From Candidatus Onthocola gallistercoris (GTDB lineage: Bacteria > Bacillota > Clostridia > Lachnospirales > Lachnospiraceae), in the NCBI GenBank assembly GCA_018715345.1, contig DVLT01000057.1, positions 1 to 57,311 of the forward strand: a stretch of DNA of 57,311 nucleotides, in the 5' to 3' direction. The notes below the pieces were generated by a model. That model saw only the letters and a list, made by a program, of their open reading frames with translations. It was not told the DNA's origin and made no database searches. Each line of letters opens with the position of its first letter. The first letter of the stretch is position 1. This document shows positions 1 to 8,488 of this stretch, piece by piece. Made by a program: the position numbers and the translations under genes.

Positions 1-1227
1 CTTTCATGGACTGGATATTCTGGCGCAGATAGTCGATACGGTACGTATCATGGATACTGTCATCATCTTCTTTCACGTCATTCCATCCAATACCGTTTTC
101 CACGATCCACAGCGGTTTATGGTAACGATCATATAATGTGTTCAAAGCGATCCGAAGACAGTTGGGATCCGTGGCCCATCCCCATTCATTGCTTTCCAAA
201 TAAGGATTCTTTACGCCTAGGGACAGATTCCCGCCGGCTGCTTCCTCATCATGGGTCGTCACTGTATTGGACCCATAGCAAGAAAAGCTTAAAAAATCTG
301 CCGGATACTTCCGGATCAGTTCGTAGTCTTCCGGTGTATCATCCAGGACAATGCCTTCTCTCTCATATTTTTTCAGCTGATACGGCGGATAAAATCCCCC
401 CGTCTGCACATCTGCATAAAACAGCGTATCATGCATATTTTCCATGACAAAAAGCTGGTCTGCCGGATCGCAGGTCATAGCATAATTGCAAGGATACAAC
501 AGCATCTGTCCCACTTGGATATCCGGATCGATCTCACGGGCAGCCCGTACCACCTTTGCGCTGGCTACAAACTGATTATGGGCTCCCTGCGCCTTGTTTT
601 GCGGCGTATCTTTAATATGAGCGGCTATCCTTTCAACGCATATGTCAATCTGAAGAAATTCCTTCCTCAGGGAATCATAAATCTGCAGATTATCGCTGTC
701 GATCACTTCCTTATTGTGGATCCGCTGGAACAGATACTGGAGATGGGTGGCATAACGGGAATAGTTAAACGAATCCCTGTTGATCATAATATGAAAAGTA
801 TTCTCGATGATCTCTGTAATATCCTCCAACATCTCTTCATCCTGCCGGCTTTCCACATAATCCGAAGCATCTTCGGTCAGCTTACTGTTGAGCAGGCTCA
901 TGGCGATCGCCACCACTTCCTCCTCCGGAAGATTCATGCGGAACTCTTTTAGGATACGCCGGACTGTATACTTTCCGATCTGGTATTCCCTAGGAAAATT
1001 TTGCTTCACATCATAGGCCAGCGGCATCTTTACCCGGATTTTTTTCCGAGCCCGTTCCAACGAAAAATTAATGTGGTCGGCCAGCGTGGCGATCAGGTTT
1101 GGGCTGAGTTCATAGGGCAGTTCGTTCCGGGCGATCTCCACGATCTTTGCTGTAAATTCCAACACCTTTCCGGGAATATCCTGGAGCAGGGGCTGATATC
1201 GATATTGATACTGCGTATTGCAAGCAT
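1..1227 (-). pseudogene. LicT-type antiterminator fused in frame to GH1 6-phospho-beta-glucosidase (decayed remnant, runs off window start)
   Basis: On the minus strand an intact ribosome site (GGGAGG, 1235-1240) and ATG (1225-1227) begin MLAIRSIN, the usual opening of a LicT/BglG RNA-binding domain. The frame then breaks at about 1203. From about 1202 another frame, open to base 1, encodes PRD1 (DHINFSLERA near 1050) and most of PRD2 (RYATHLQYLFQRI near 750). Near 590-605, without a stop, it becomes the middle and C-terminal part of a family 1 glycosidase: AHNQFVASAK, KNPYLESNEWGW, and the nucleophile motif PLWIVENGIGWND (about 70-115). The RNA-binding domain, the end of PRD2 and the first third of the glycosidase are missing. 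The usual order licT - PTS permease - bglA suggests that deletions collapsed such an operon. The PRD1 position normally LHI reads AMS, so that histidine is lost too. The match to both families is strong; whether any protein is made is unknown. Confidence 0.8.
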
Positions 1228-1383
1228 GTACTTTCCTCCCCAACGATAACCTTCGAAAATAAAAAAACTCTTTAAAGCAATACATGCCAACGGTGTGACA
1301 TTCTGATCATGCCTCAAAGAATTAGCCGGTCAGATTTGTCAACTGTCAGGTTCGACAAATTTGGCCGGCCCAGTTTGTGGAAA

Positions 1384-2181
1384 TTATAGATAGGCTCCCA
1401 TTTCTTTTAAAGAATCAAAAACCAGATCCGGCTGTATATCGGATGTGGCCAGATCCTCCGGACGGGTTTCGCCGCTGAGGACAAGTATACCTGTTGACCC
1501 ATTGTTGACTCCAGTGGCCACGTCTGTATAAAGCCGGTCGCCCACAAAAGCGATTTCATCGATCCGGCATCCTTTCAGACTGCAGATCATGTCCACAGTT
1601 TCTTTAAACGGCTTCCCCAGATACTTGGGCTTTTTCCCTGTGGAAAGGGAAATGGCCGCACACATGGCGCCGCAATCTGGAATAAATTCCTGGTTTTCCA
1701 TAGGACAATTGATATCCAGATGGGTGGCCAGAAACATGGAACCATGCCGGATCTGATGGCATATTTTTTCCAGTTTTGCATAAGTCAGCGTCTTATCAAA
1801 AGCCACCACCACAATATCCGCCTGATCGTCTGTCAGATGCAGTCCGGCCTTTTTAAAATCATCCTCCAATTCCGGAACACCTGCCAAAAAGATGCTTTTA
1901 TCCGGATAATGGGTTTTCAGATAGGCAATGGTCACATCACCTGATGTCATGATATCTTTTTCCGTGACATGACATCCCATTTTTGCCAGCTTATCCACAT
2001 ACATTTCCCCGGTTTTGGATGAATTGTTTGTAAAAAACATAAAATCTCTTCCCGTTGCCTTTACCTTTTCCAGAAACTCCATAGCCCCCTCGATCGGCTG
2101 ATCTCCCAGGTAGATCGTTCCATCCATATCCAAAACAAACAGCTTGATTTTTTTTAATACATCCCTATTTTTCTCCACCAT
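1384..2181 (-). CDS. HAD-IIA (NagD/p-nitrophenylphosphatase-like) phosphatase
   Basis: A 265-residue cytosolic hydrolase of the HAD superfamily, subfamily IIA. Motif I is FVLDMDGTIYLGD near residue 20 (both Asp present), motif II is FFTNNSSK near 50, the motif III lysine lies in YLGKPFK near 190, and motif IV is FVGDRLYTDV near 215. These are the four HAD motifs with the C2 cap of NagD-like enzymes; the substrate, probably a small phosphate ester, cannot be predicted. The ATG at 2181 is chosen because GAAAGGA precedes it and homology begins just after it; an in-frame upstream start would run back into purD and across its terminator. It lies downstream of the purine operon terminator and is probably transcribed on its own. 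Confidence 0.85.
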   Translation of the reverse strand: MVEKNRDVLKKIKLFVLDMDGTIYLGDQPIEGAMEFLEKVKATGRDFMFFTNNSSKTGEMYVDKLAKMGCHVTEKDIMTSGDVTIAYLKTHYPDKSIFLAGVPELEDDFKKAGLHLTDDQADIVVVAFDKTLTYAKLEKICHQIRHGSMFLATHLDINCPMENQEFIPDCGAMCAAISLSTGKKPKYLGKPFKETVDMICSLKGCRIDEIAFVGDRLYTDVATGVNNGSTGILVLSGETRPEDLATSDIQPDLVFDSLKEMGAYL

Positions 2182-2215
2182 GATCTTGTTTTTTCCTTTC
2201 TCCCCGAAAATAACC

Positions 2216-2250
2216 GCAAAAGAGCCGGATATGATTTCCGGCTCCTTTAC
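2216..2250 (-). terminator. Intrinsic terminator after purD
   Basis: Read on the minus strand: GAGCCGGA, a 7-base loop, TCCGGCTC, then TTTTGCGG. Arms are 2222-2229 and 2237-2244. It ends the purine operon. Confidence 0.8.
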
Positions 2251-2275
2251 TCTTATTTTTATTATACACGAAAAT

Positions 2276-3547
2276 TTAAGTTTCATCAATAGCTTTTCCA
2301 ATATCATGGCGCATATATTTGTTATCAAATTTCACCCATTCAGCCGCTTTATAGGCATTGGCCCGGGCAGATTTCAGATCATCTCCAAGGGCAGTGACGC
2401 CGAATACCCGGCCGCCATTGGTCAGGATCTTGCCGCCTTCTTTACGGCTTCCCGCATGAAAACAATAATAGCCGTCCTTGTCTTTAAACATTTCCAGCCC
2501 TTCCACCGGAAGACCTTTTTCGTAGTTTTCCGGGTAGCCGCTGCTGGCAAGGACCACGCATACCGCTGCATTGTCGGCAAATCTCAGATCCACCTGATCC
2601 AATGTGCCGTCAATGCAGGCTTCAAATACGTCCACGATATCATTTTCCATCCTTGGCAAAACAACCTGCGTCTCAGGATCCCCAAAACGGGCATTGTACT
2701 CCAGAACCTTCGGGCCGTCTGCCGTCAGCATCAGTCCCACGAACAATACGCCTTTAAATTCCCTGCCTTCCGCCTTCATGGCATCCATGGTGGGCTGATA
2801 GATATGCTTTTCGCAAAAATCGGCAACTTCCTTCGTATAGAAGGGGCTGGGCGAAAACGTCCCCATGCCGCCGGTATTCAGACCGGTATCCCCGTCTCCC
2901 GCCCGTTTGTGATCCTGGGCGGATGTCATGGGCAGGATGTGGGTGCCGTCACAAAAGCAAAGCGCCGATACTTCGCGGCCGGTCATATAGGTTTCCACCA
3001 CCATCCGGTTGCCTGCGCTGCCGAACTTTTTATCCTCCATGATGGTACGTACACCAGCCCTGGCCTCATCCAGATCGTCACAGATGAGCACACCCTTTCC
3101 GAGGGCCAGACCGTCCGCCTTCAAAACAATGGGGAAACGGACCGTTTCCAGATAGGCCAACGCATCCTGTGCTTTATCAAATGTTTCATATTCCGCTGTC
3201 GGGATATGATATTTTTTCATCAGATCCTTTGAAAACGCTTTGGAAGCTTCGATCTGGGCAGCCGCAGCCCTGGGTCCGAACACCCGAAGTCCTTTTGCCT
3301 CAAAAGCGTCCACGATGCCCGCCGCCAACGGATCATCCGGACCGATAACGGTCAGATCCACACCCTTTTCCAGGGCAAAATCCGTCAGCCGGTCAAATTC
3401 CATCACGCCGATGTCCACACACTCCGCATATTCTCCGATCCCCGCATTGCCCGGCGCACAGTAGATCTTATCCACCTTTTTGCTCTGAGCGATCTTCCAC
3501 ACAATGGCATGTTCTCTTCCGCCGCCGCCGATCACCAATACCTTCAT
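2276..3547 (-). CDS. purD: Phosphoribosylamine-glycine ligase (GAR synthetase)
   Basis: This 423-residue ATP-grasp enzyme joins glycine to 5-phosphoribosylamine to give GAR, the second step of purine synthesis. The N-terminal [15 protein letters not shown] is diagnostic. VIGPDDPLAAGIVD near residue 67, FSKDLMKKY near 115 and GVLFVGLMLTADGPKVLEYNARFGDPETQ near 270-300 are the conserved ATP-grasp and metal-binding blocks. Length equals that of E. coli PurD. The start overlaps the purN stop by 4 bases (ATGA), so translation is probably coupled. It is the last gene of purKEFMND and is followed by a strong terminator. Confidence 0.97.
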   Translation of the reverse strand: MKVLVIGGGGREHAIVWKIAQSKKVDKIYCAPGNAGIGEYAECVDIGVMEFDRLTDFALEKGVDLTVIGPDDPLAAGIVDAFEAKGLRVFGPRAAAAQIEASKAFSKDLMKKYHIPTAEYETFDKAQDALAYLETVRFPIVLKADGLALGKGVLICDDLDEARAGVRTIMEDKKFGSAGNRMVVETYMTGREVSALCFCDGTHILPMTSAQDHKRAGDGDTGLNTGGMGTFSPSPFYTKEVADFCEKHIYQPTMDAMKAEGREFKGVLFVGLMLTADGPKVLEYNARFGDPETQVVLPRMENDIVDVFEACIDGTLDQVDLRFADNAAVCVVLASSGYPENYEKGLPVEGLEMFKDKDGYYCFHAGSRKEGGKILTNGGRVFGVTALGDDLKSARANAYKAAEWVKFDNKYMRHDIGKAIDET

Positions 3548-4179
3548 TCATCTTCCTCCTCTATACGCACGCGTCCGTTTTCCACATGTACTTTACCCCT
3601 TGCGATCAAGTCGATGGCTTTGGGCATGATCTGCCACTCCGCCTCTTCCATGATCCGTCGCTGCAAAATTTCCGGCGTGTCATCCTGACGGACTCCCACT
3701 GCCTTCTGCAGGATGATGGGACCGGTATCCGTTCCCTCATCCACAAAATGGACCGTTGCTCCGCTCACCCGGACACCTTTTTTCAATGCCGCTTCATGGA
3801 CGCGAAGTCCATAATAACCGGTCCCGCAAAAAGAAGGGATCAGGGACGGATGGATATTGATGATCCGATTTTTAAAGGCATGGATGATCTCCGGTGGGAT
3901 GACCACCATAAAACCGGCCAATACGATCAAATCCACATTTTCCTCCTGAAGCCTTTTAAGCAGCGCTTTATTATACTGCTGTCTGGAATCAAAATCCTTC
4001 GGCGACAGACATTCCGCCGGAATCCCGTGTTCTTCCGCCCGTTTCAGAGCATAGGCATTTTTATTATTGGACAGCACCAGCCGGATACAGGCATTGCGGA
4101 TCGTCCCATCTTCCAGCCGGTCGATGATAGCCTGAAGGTTGGTCCCGCCGCCGGATACGAGTACTGCGATCCTTAACAT
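3544..4179 (-). CDS. purN: Phosphoribosylglycinamide formyltransferase (10-formyl-THF dependent)
   Basis: A 211-residue GAR transformylase that transfers the formyl group of 10-formyltetrahydrofolate to GAR. It opens with [20 protein letters not shown], the phosphate-binding loop. The catalytic trio is visible: Asn and His in [11 protein letters not shown] near residue 105, and Asp in [13 protein letters not shown] near 140. The start overlaps the end of purM and the stop overlaps the purD start. Its folate cofactor comes from the pathway whose genes lie at 28-32 kb in this window. Confidence 0.96.
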   Translation of the reverse strand: MLRIAVLVSGGGTNLQAIIDRLEDGTIRNACIRLVLSNNKNAYALKRAEEHGIPAECLSPKDFDSRQQYNKALLKRLQEENVDLIVLAGFMVVIPPEIIHAFKNRIINIHPSLIPSFCGTGYYGLRVHEAALKKGVRVSGATVHFVDEGTDTGPIILQKAVGVRQDDTPEILQRRIMEEAEWQIMPKAIDLIARGKVHVENGRVRIEEEDE

Positions 4180-5198
4180 AATACCACACCTGTCTCTCCG
4201 TCACGGACTTCGCCGATCACATAAGCGGTTTCGCCGGCGTCGGCAAGGATACGCAGCGTATCTTCCGCCTGGGCCGGATCGACCCCTAACACCATGCCGA
4301 TACCCATATTGTAGGTATTGTACATGACTTTTTCTTCCACATGACCTTTTTCAGCCATCAGCCGGAAGATGGGCGGCACTTCGTAACTGTCTTTCCGGAT
4401 CACCGCCTGTACGCCTTCCGGCAGCATCCGAGGCACATTCTCATAAAAGCCGCCGCCGGTGATATGGCTACAGGCCTTCACTTTCACGCCTCCTGCCTTC
4501 AGGCTTTTCAGCGCTTTCACATAGATCTTTGTGGGCTCCAGAAGGGTTTCTCCCAAAGTCCTTCCCAGGCAGTCATAGTAGGTATTTAAAGATTCTTTTG
4601 TCATATCAAATATTTTGCGCACCAGGGAAAATCCGTTACTATGGACGCCAGAGGAGGCGATACCGATCAGCACGTCCCCTGCCTTCAAGTCTTTTCCGGT
4701 GATCAGGTCTTTTTTATCCACGATGCCCACTGCAAAGCCGGCCAGATCATACTCATCTTCCGGATAAAATCCCGGCATCTCCGCCGTCTCTCCGCCGATC
4801 AAAGCCGCTTCCGACTGGACGCAGCCCTCCGCCACACCGGAGACGATCTGGGCGATCTTTTCCGGATAATTTTTGCCGCAGGCAATATAATCCAGGAAAA
4901 ACAACGGTTCCCCGCCGGCACAGGCAATATCGTTGACGCACATGGCCACACAGTCAATACCGATGGTGTCATGCTTGTCGAGCAAAAACGCCAGTTTCAG
5001 TTTTGTTCCCACGCCGTCTGTCCCCGACACCAAAGTCGGTTCCTCCATATCCTTAAACCGTTTCATGGAAAAAGCGCCGGAAAAACCTCCGATGTCGGAC
5101 AACACCTCCGGACGCATCGTTTTCTGGACAAATTTTTTCATTAATTTCACCGAAGCATATCCGGCTTCGATATCCACACCGGCATTTTTATAATCCAT
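4173..5198 (-). CDS. purM: Phosphoribosylformylglycinamidine cyclo-ligase (AIR synthetase)
   Basis: A 341-residue enzyme that closes the imidazole ring, converting FGAM to AIR with ATP. It has the PurM-family glycine-rich blocks: [29 protein letters not shown] near residue 80-105, [11 protein letters not shown] near 137, and [16 protein letters not shown] near 245. A clean GGAGGAAAGACT ribosome site precedes the ATG at 5198. Length matches the family. The stop overlaps the purN start by 7 bases. Confidence 0.96.
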   Translation of the reverse strand: MDYKNAGVDIEAGYASVKLMKKFVQKTMRPEVLSDIGGFSGAFSMKRFKDMEEPTLVSGTDGVGTKLKLAFLLDKHDTIGIDCVAMCVNDIACAGGEPLFFLDYIACGKNYPEKIAQIVSGVAEGCVQSEAALIGGETAEMPGFYPEDEYDLAGFAVGIVDKKDLITGKDLKAGDVLIGIASSGVHSNGFSLVRKIFDMTKESLNTYYDCLGRTLGETLLEPTKIYVKALKSLKAGGVKVKACSHITGGGFYENVPRMLPEGVQAVIRKDSYEVPPIFRLMAEKGHVEEKVMYNTYNMGIGMVLGVDPAQAEDTLRILADAGETAYVIGEVRDGETGVVLC

Positions 5199-5240
5199 AG
5201 TCTTTCCTCCTGTTTGAACTGTTTTGATCTGTTCTTTTTG

Positions 5241-6593
5241 TCACACCGGATAATTTCCGTCAAAGCAGGCCATGCACAAGCCGCCCGCCTCTCTGCGACA
5301 TGCTTGCCGAAATCCGTCAAGAGACAGAAATGCCACTGAATCAGCGCCGATCATGTCCTTGATCTCTTCCGGCGTTTTTCGATTGGACACAAGCGCTTCT
5401 TCATCTTTATCATTACCGCCGTAATCACAGTGATGCTTCACTTCCGGAGCGGCGATCCTCAGATGGACTTCCTCTGCGCCCGCATCCTTTAAAAGGTCCA
5501 CAAGGATCTTGCCCGTATCTCCTTTAACCATGGAATCATCCACCACCACGACCCGCTGGCCCTTTACCCGGCTTTTGATGACCGCCAGCTTCATCGTCAC
5601 CCCCCGGCGCATCATCTCTTCCGTAGGCTGGATAAATTTATTATAGTAAAATTTATTTTTGATGAAGGCGTCTTCCAAAGGCAAGCCGGCTGCTCTGGCA
5701 TAGCCGGTGGCCGCCGCCAACCCGGAGTTTGGGACCCAGACCACCACATCTGCAGGAACCCCTGTTTCACTCGCCAACTGTTCACCCATACGTGAACGGA
5801 CTTCATACACTTCCATATTTTCGATCACACTGTCCGGCCGGGAATGGTAAACAAATTCATAGGCGCAAAAAGCCTTCTCTTCCGCCTGACCGGTCTGGAG
5901 CGAGCGGATGCCGCTCTCCTTCAATATGACGATCTCGCCCGGATCCACTTCCCGCAGCGTCTCAATGCCCAGTTCATTATATGCGCAGGTTTCCGATGAC
6001 AGATAATAGGAATTTTTCTTTTTGCCTATTATCAGCGGCCGGATACCCAAAGGATCTCTCACACCGATGACCTTTCCAGGCGTCATGACCAAAAGAGAGT
6101 AGGCGCCTTTTAACTTTGGCATGATGCTGGCAATGGCATCCTCGATCTCATCATAACGGTTTCTTGCTCTGGATATGAGAACAGATATGATCTCCGCATC
6201 CTCAGACGTCTGAAAAACCGCCCCCTGAAGTTCCAGTTCCCGCCGCAGTTCATCTGTATTGGTCAAGCCGCCGTTAAGCGCCACTGCCATCTGACCATTT
6301 GTATATCTTATGACAATGGGTTGGGCCAGCTCCCTGGGATCTCCCTGGGCATATCGGAGCACATGGCCTATGCCGGCATGTCCTTGCATACCTGCCAGCG
6401 TCTGGGCATCGAATATATCGATCACCAGCCCCTCTTCTTTTTTATATTTAAACCGGCCGTTCTGATTGATACATATGCCTGCCGCTTCCATTCCACGGTG
6501 CTGCATGGAAAACAACCCATAATAAATACTTTCCGCAGTCTGAAGCACATCTGTATTGTTGTTAAATATGGCGAATAATCCGCATCTGTCCAT
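5241..6593 (-). CDS. purF: Amidophosphoribosyltransferase-like protein (divergent PurF)
   Basis: By position and overall fold this 450-residue protein is the first committed enzyme of purine synthesis (PRPP plus glutamine to phosphoribosylamine). Cys4 in MDRCGLFAIF would be the glutaminase nucleophile once the leader is removed; MQHRGMEAAG and FQTSEDAE follow. Four cysteines match the 4Fe-4S ligands of the B. subtilis enzyme (AFCAYEF, KHHCDYG, LCMACF). Several signatures are altered: HNGNL reads LNGGL, GHVRY reads GHVLRY, VPDS reads VPNS, the GRTFI arginine is missing (YNKFI), and the PRPP loop DDSIVRGTT reads DDSMVKGDT. It may be a lineage variant or have changed kinetics. The start is set by GGAGGTAAGGA before the ATG. 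It lies between purE and purM in one operon. Confidence 0.88.
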   Translation of the reverse strand: MDRCGLFAIFNNNTDVLQTAESIYYGLFSMQHRGMEAAGICINQNGRFKYKKEEGLVIDIFDAQTLAGMQGHAGIGHVLRYAQGDPRELAQPIVIRYTNGQMAVALNGGLTNTDELRRELELQGAVFQTSEDAEIISVLISRARNRYDEIEDAIASIMPKLKGAYSLLVMTPGKVIGVRDPLGIRPLIIGKKKNSYYLSSETCAYNELGIETLREVDPGEIVILKESGIRSLQTGQAEEKAFCAYEFVYHSRPDSVIENMEVYEVRSRMGEQLASETGVPADVVVWVPNSGLAAATGYARAAGLPLEDAFIKNKFYYNKFIQPTEEMMRRGVTMKLAVIKSRVKGQRVVVVDDSMVKGDTGKILVDLLKDAGAEEVHLRIAAPEVKHHCDYGGNDKDEEALVSNRKTPEEIKDMIGADSVAFLSLDGFRQACRREAGGLCMACFDGNYPV

Positions 6594-6607
6594 TCCTTAC
6601 CTCCTGA

Positions 6608-7126
6608 TCACATATTTTGAAGATAGGCGCTGTACTTGATCTGTTCCAGTTTTTCCGCTTTTAAAAGCACGGCATCATTCAGGCTGTCCGCATAGTCTTT
6701 CAGCCGTTCACGCAAATCTTTATCCGACGCAGCCAACATCTTCGCCGCCAGCAATCCGGCGTTTAACGCGCCATTGATGGCCACTGTGGCCACTGGTATT
6801 CCCGGAGGCATCTGAACGATGGAATACAGGGAATCCACACCTCCAAGAGCCTTTGTCTGTACCGGAACACCGATCACCGGCAGGATCGTCATGGCCGCCG
6901 TCATGCCAGGCAGATGGGCAGAACCGCCGGCGCCGGCGATGATCACTTGAAGTCCCCGCTCCTCTGCTGTTTTTGCATATTCATATAGTCTGTCCGGCGT
7001 CCGATGCGCCGACACAATGGTCAGTTCATATTCCACCTTCAGTTCATCCAGTATTTCTGCTGCTTTTGACATGACCGGGAGATCGGAATCGCTTCCCATG
7101 ATTATTCCCACTCGTACACTCATCAT
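6608..7126 (-). CDS. purE: N5-carboxyaminoimidazole ribonucleotide mutase (class I PurE)
   Basis: A 172-residue mutase that moves the carboxyl group of N5-CAIR to give CAIR. Conserved blocks are [12 protein letters not shown] near residue 8, [14 protein letters not shown] near 39 with the catalytic His, and [12 protein letters not shown] near 66. Presence of purK next door makes it the class I mutase, not the CO2-dependent class II enzyme. Two ATGs stand in tandem at 7126 and 7123 behind AAAGGAGG; either could be used. The C-terminal extension of about 10 residues is ordinary. Confidence 0.95.
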   Translation of the reverse strand: MMSVRVGIIMGSDSDLPVMSKAAEILDELKVEYELTIVSAHRTPDRLYEYAKTAEERGLQVIIAGAGGSAHLPGMTAAMTILPVIGVPVQTKALGGVDSLYSIVQMPPGIPVATVAINGALNAGLLAAKMLAASDKDLRERLKDYADSLNDAVLLKAEKLEQIKYSAYLQNM

Positions 7127-7183
7127 TCTGCCTCCTTTGCCGCCGCAGCGGCTATAACTGCTTGTCTATTTTCCATTATCCTA

Positions 7184-8311
7184 TTAAAATTTTATTCTTG
7201 AATGGGCATATCTGGCTTTTTTCAGCGCCTCATCCAGCGACTTGTCCGTCACAGTGATATGCCCCATCTTCCGTCCTTTTCGGACCATTTCCTTGCCATA
7301 AATATGGACTTTGACTTCTCCGTATTCATAAGCTTCTGCAAGCCCGTTCACTTCCGCTTTCTTGTCCTGTTCTCCGATCAGATTTTTCATCACAGTTGGC
7401 CGGAGTAGCTCCGTACTCCCGAGGGGTAATCCGAGAATAGCCCGTATATGATTTTCAAACTGGGATGTGACGCAGCCTTCGATCGTATAATGCCCCGAAT
7501 TATGGGGTCTTGGCGCCAATTCATTCACCAGCACATCTCCCTCTTCCGTTACGAAAAGTTCGATACACAGCATCCCATAGGCATCGAATGCCTGGACAGC
7601 CCGTCGGGCAATCTCCACCGCCTTTTCCTGGCAGGAGCGGCTGATACGCGCCGGCACGATCGTCTCATCCAAAATACTATCTTTATGGCTGTTTTCTGCC
7701 ACCGGAAAAACTTTCACATCTCCAGACAAGTTCCGGCAGACCAAAACAGATACTTCTTTTATAAACGGCACATGGGCCTCTGCCATGAGGGGCAGCTGTC
7801 CGGCGCCGAGCTGCTTCCATGCTTCCTGACATTCATCCGGCCGATGTACCACCGCATTGCCTTTGCCGTCGTATCCTCCGGTACACGTTTTTAAAACAAA
7901 AGGATAGCCAAAACGCTGTCCGGCCTCCGTCATATCCTGCGGATGCTGGATCGGCATAAATTCCGGCACTGGAAAACTATGTGTCCGCAGCCATAGTTTC
8001 TGTCTGTATTTATCCTGTATATAGAGCAATGTCTGACTTGCCGGATAAACTTTGTAGCCCTCTTTTTCCAGCTTCTGCAGTGCGCGGACATTAATGTGCT
8101 CAAATTCGTAAGTGACCACATCCACCTTTTCAGCCAACCGGTGAAAAGCATTCACATCGTTAAAAGACGCAACAATATGTTCATCTGCAATGCTGTGGGC
8201 CGGGCAATTCGGCGTCGGATCCAATATAACAAAATAACAGTCCAGTCGTTTCCCGTCTAAAATCATCATCTTTCCCAACTGTCCGCCACCTATAATTCCT
8301 ATACGGTACAT
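7184..8311 (-). CDS. purK: N5-carboxyaminoimidazole ribonucleotide synthetase
   Basis: A 375-residue ATP-grasp enzyme that makes N5-CAIR from AIR, ATP and bicarbonate, feeding PurE. The start MYRIGIIGGGQLGKMMI is diagnostic. FVLKTCTGGYDGKGN near 143 and VNELAPRPHNSGHYTIEGC near 265 are the ATP and metal sites. It is the promoter-proximal gene of purKEFMND. Its ATG follows AAAGGGGAAAAGC. purC, purL, purH and purB are not in the window. Confidence 0.96.
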   Translation of the reverse strand: MYRIGIIGGGQLGKMMILDGKRLDCYFVILDPTPNCPAHSIADEHIVASFNDVNAFHRLAEKVDVVTYEFEHINVRALQKLEKEGYKVYPASQTLLYIQDKYRQKLWLRTHSFPVPEFMPIQHPQDMTEAGQRFGYPFVLKTCTGGYDGKGNAVVHRPDECQEAWKQLGAGQLPLMAEAHVPFIKEVSVLVCRNLSGDVKVFPVAENSHKDSILDETIVPARISRSCQEKAVEIARRAVQAFDAYGMLCIELFVTEEGDVLVNELAPRPHNSGHYTIEGCVTSQFENHIRAILGLPLGSTELLRPTVMKNLIGEQDKKAEVNGLAEAYEYGEVKVHIYGKEMVRKGRKMGHITVTDKSLDEALKKARYAHSRIKF

Positions 8312-8399
8312 GCTTTTCCCCTTTCTTATATATAAGCAAATCTAATAAATAATCCATTTTCTGTTTATAAACCCAACAATCTTTCACAACTATATTCCC

Positions 8400-8428
8400 A
8401 TTGTACATTCAACGCCTTTGTTCGTCAA
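8400..8428 (-). promoter_or_regulatory. Sigma-A promoter of the purine operon
   Basis: Minus strand TTGACG (8423-8428), a 17-base spacer, and TACAAT (8400-8405), about 85 bases upstream of purK. It sits just after the terminator of the preceding gene. The leader is short and shows no recognisable purine riboswitch core. Confidence 0.8.
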
Positions 8429-8440
8429 TAGCCGGTATGC

Positions 8441-8469
8441 AAAAAAAGGCCGCAAAAACGACCTTTTTT
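8441..8469 (-). terminator. Intrinsic terminator after the aminopeptidase gene
   Basis: Minus strand: AAAAAAGGTCG, loop TTTTTG, CGGCCTTTTTTT. It separates the pyrE-to-aminopeptidase unit from the purine operon. Confidence 0.85.
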
Positions 8470-8488
8470 CATTCATTAACACAGCTTA

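Noticed and set aside
1093-1317. A 74-codon minus-strand frame at the licT start
   Set aside because: Only its MLAIRSIN segment belongs to licT; the rest is out-of-frame reading after the deletion joint.
2144-3232. Long plus-strand open frame opposite purD
   Set aside because: It is the antisense frame of purD, has no ribosome site and no protein-like composition.
8312-8399. Purine or PRPP riboswitch before purK
   Set aside because: The leader is only about 85 bases and lacks the conserved cores and a terminator; only a plain promoter is supported.
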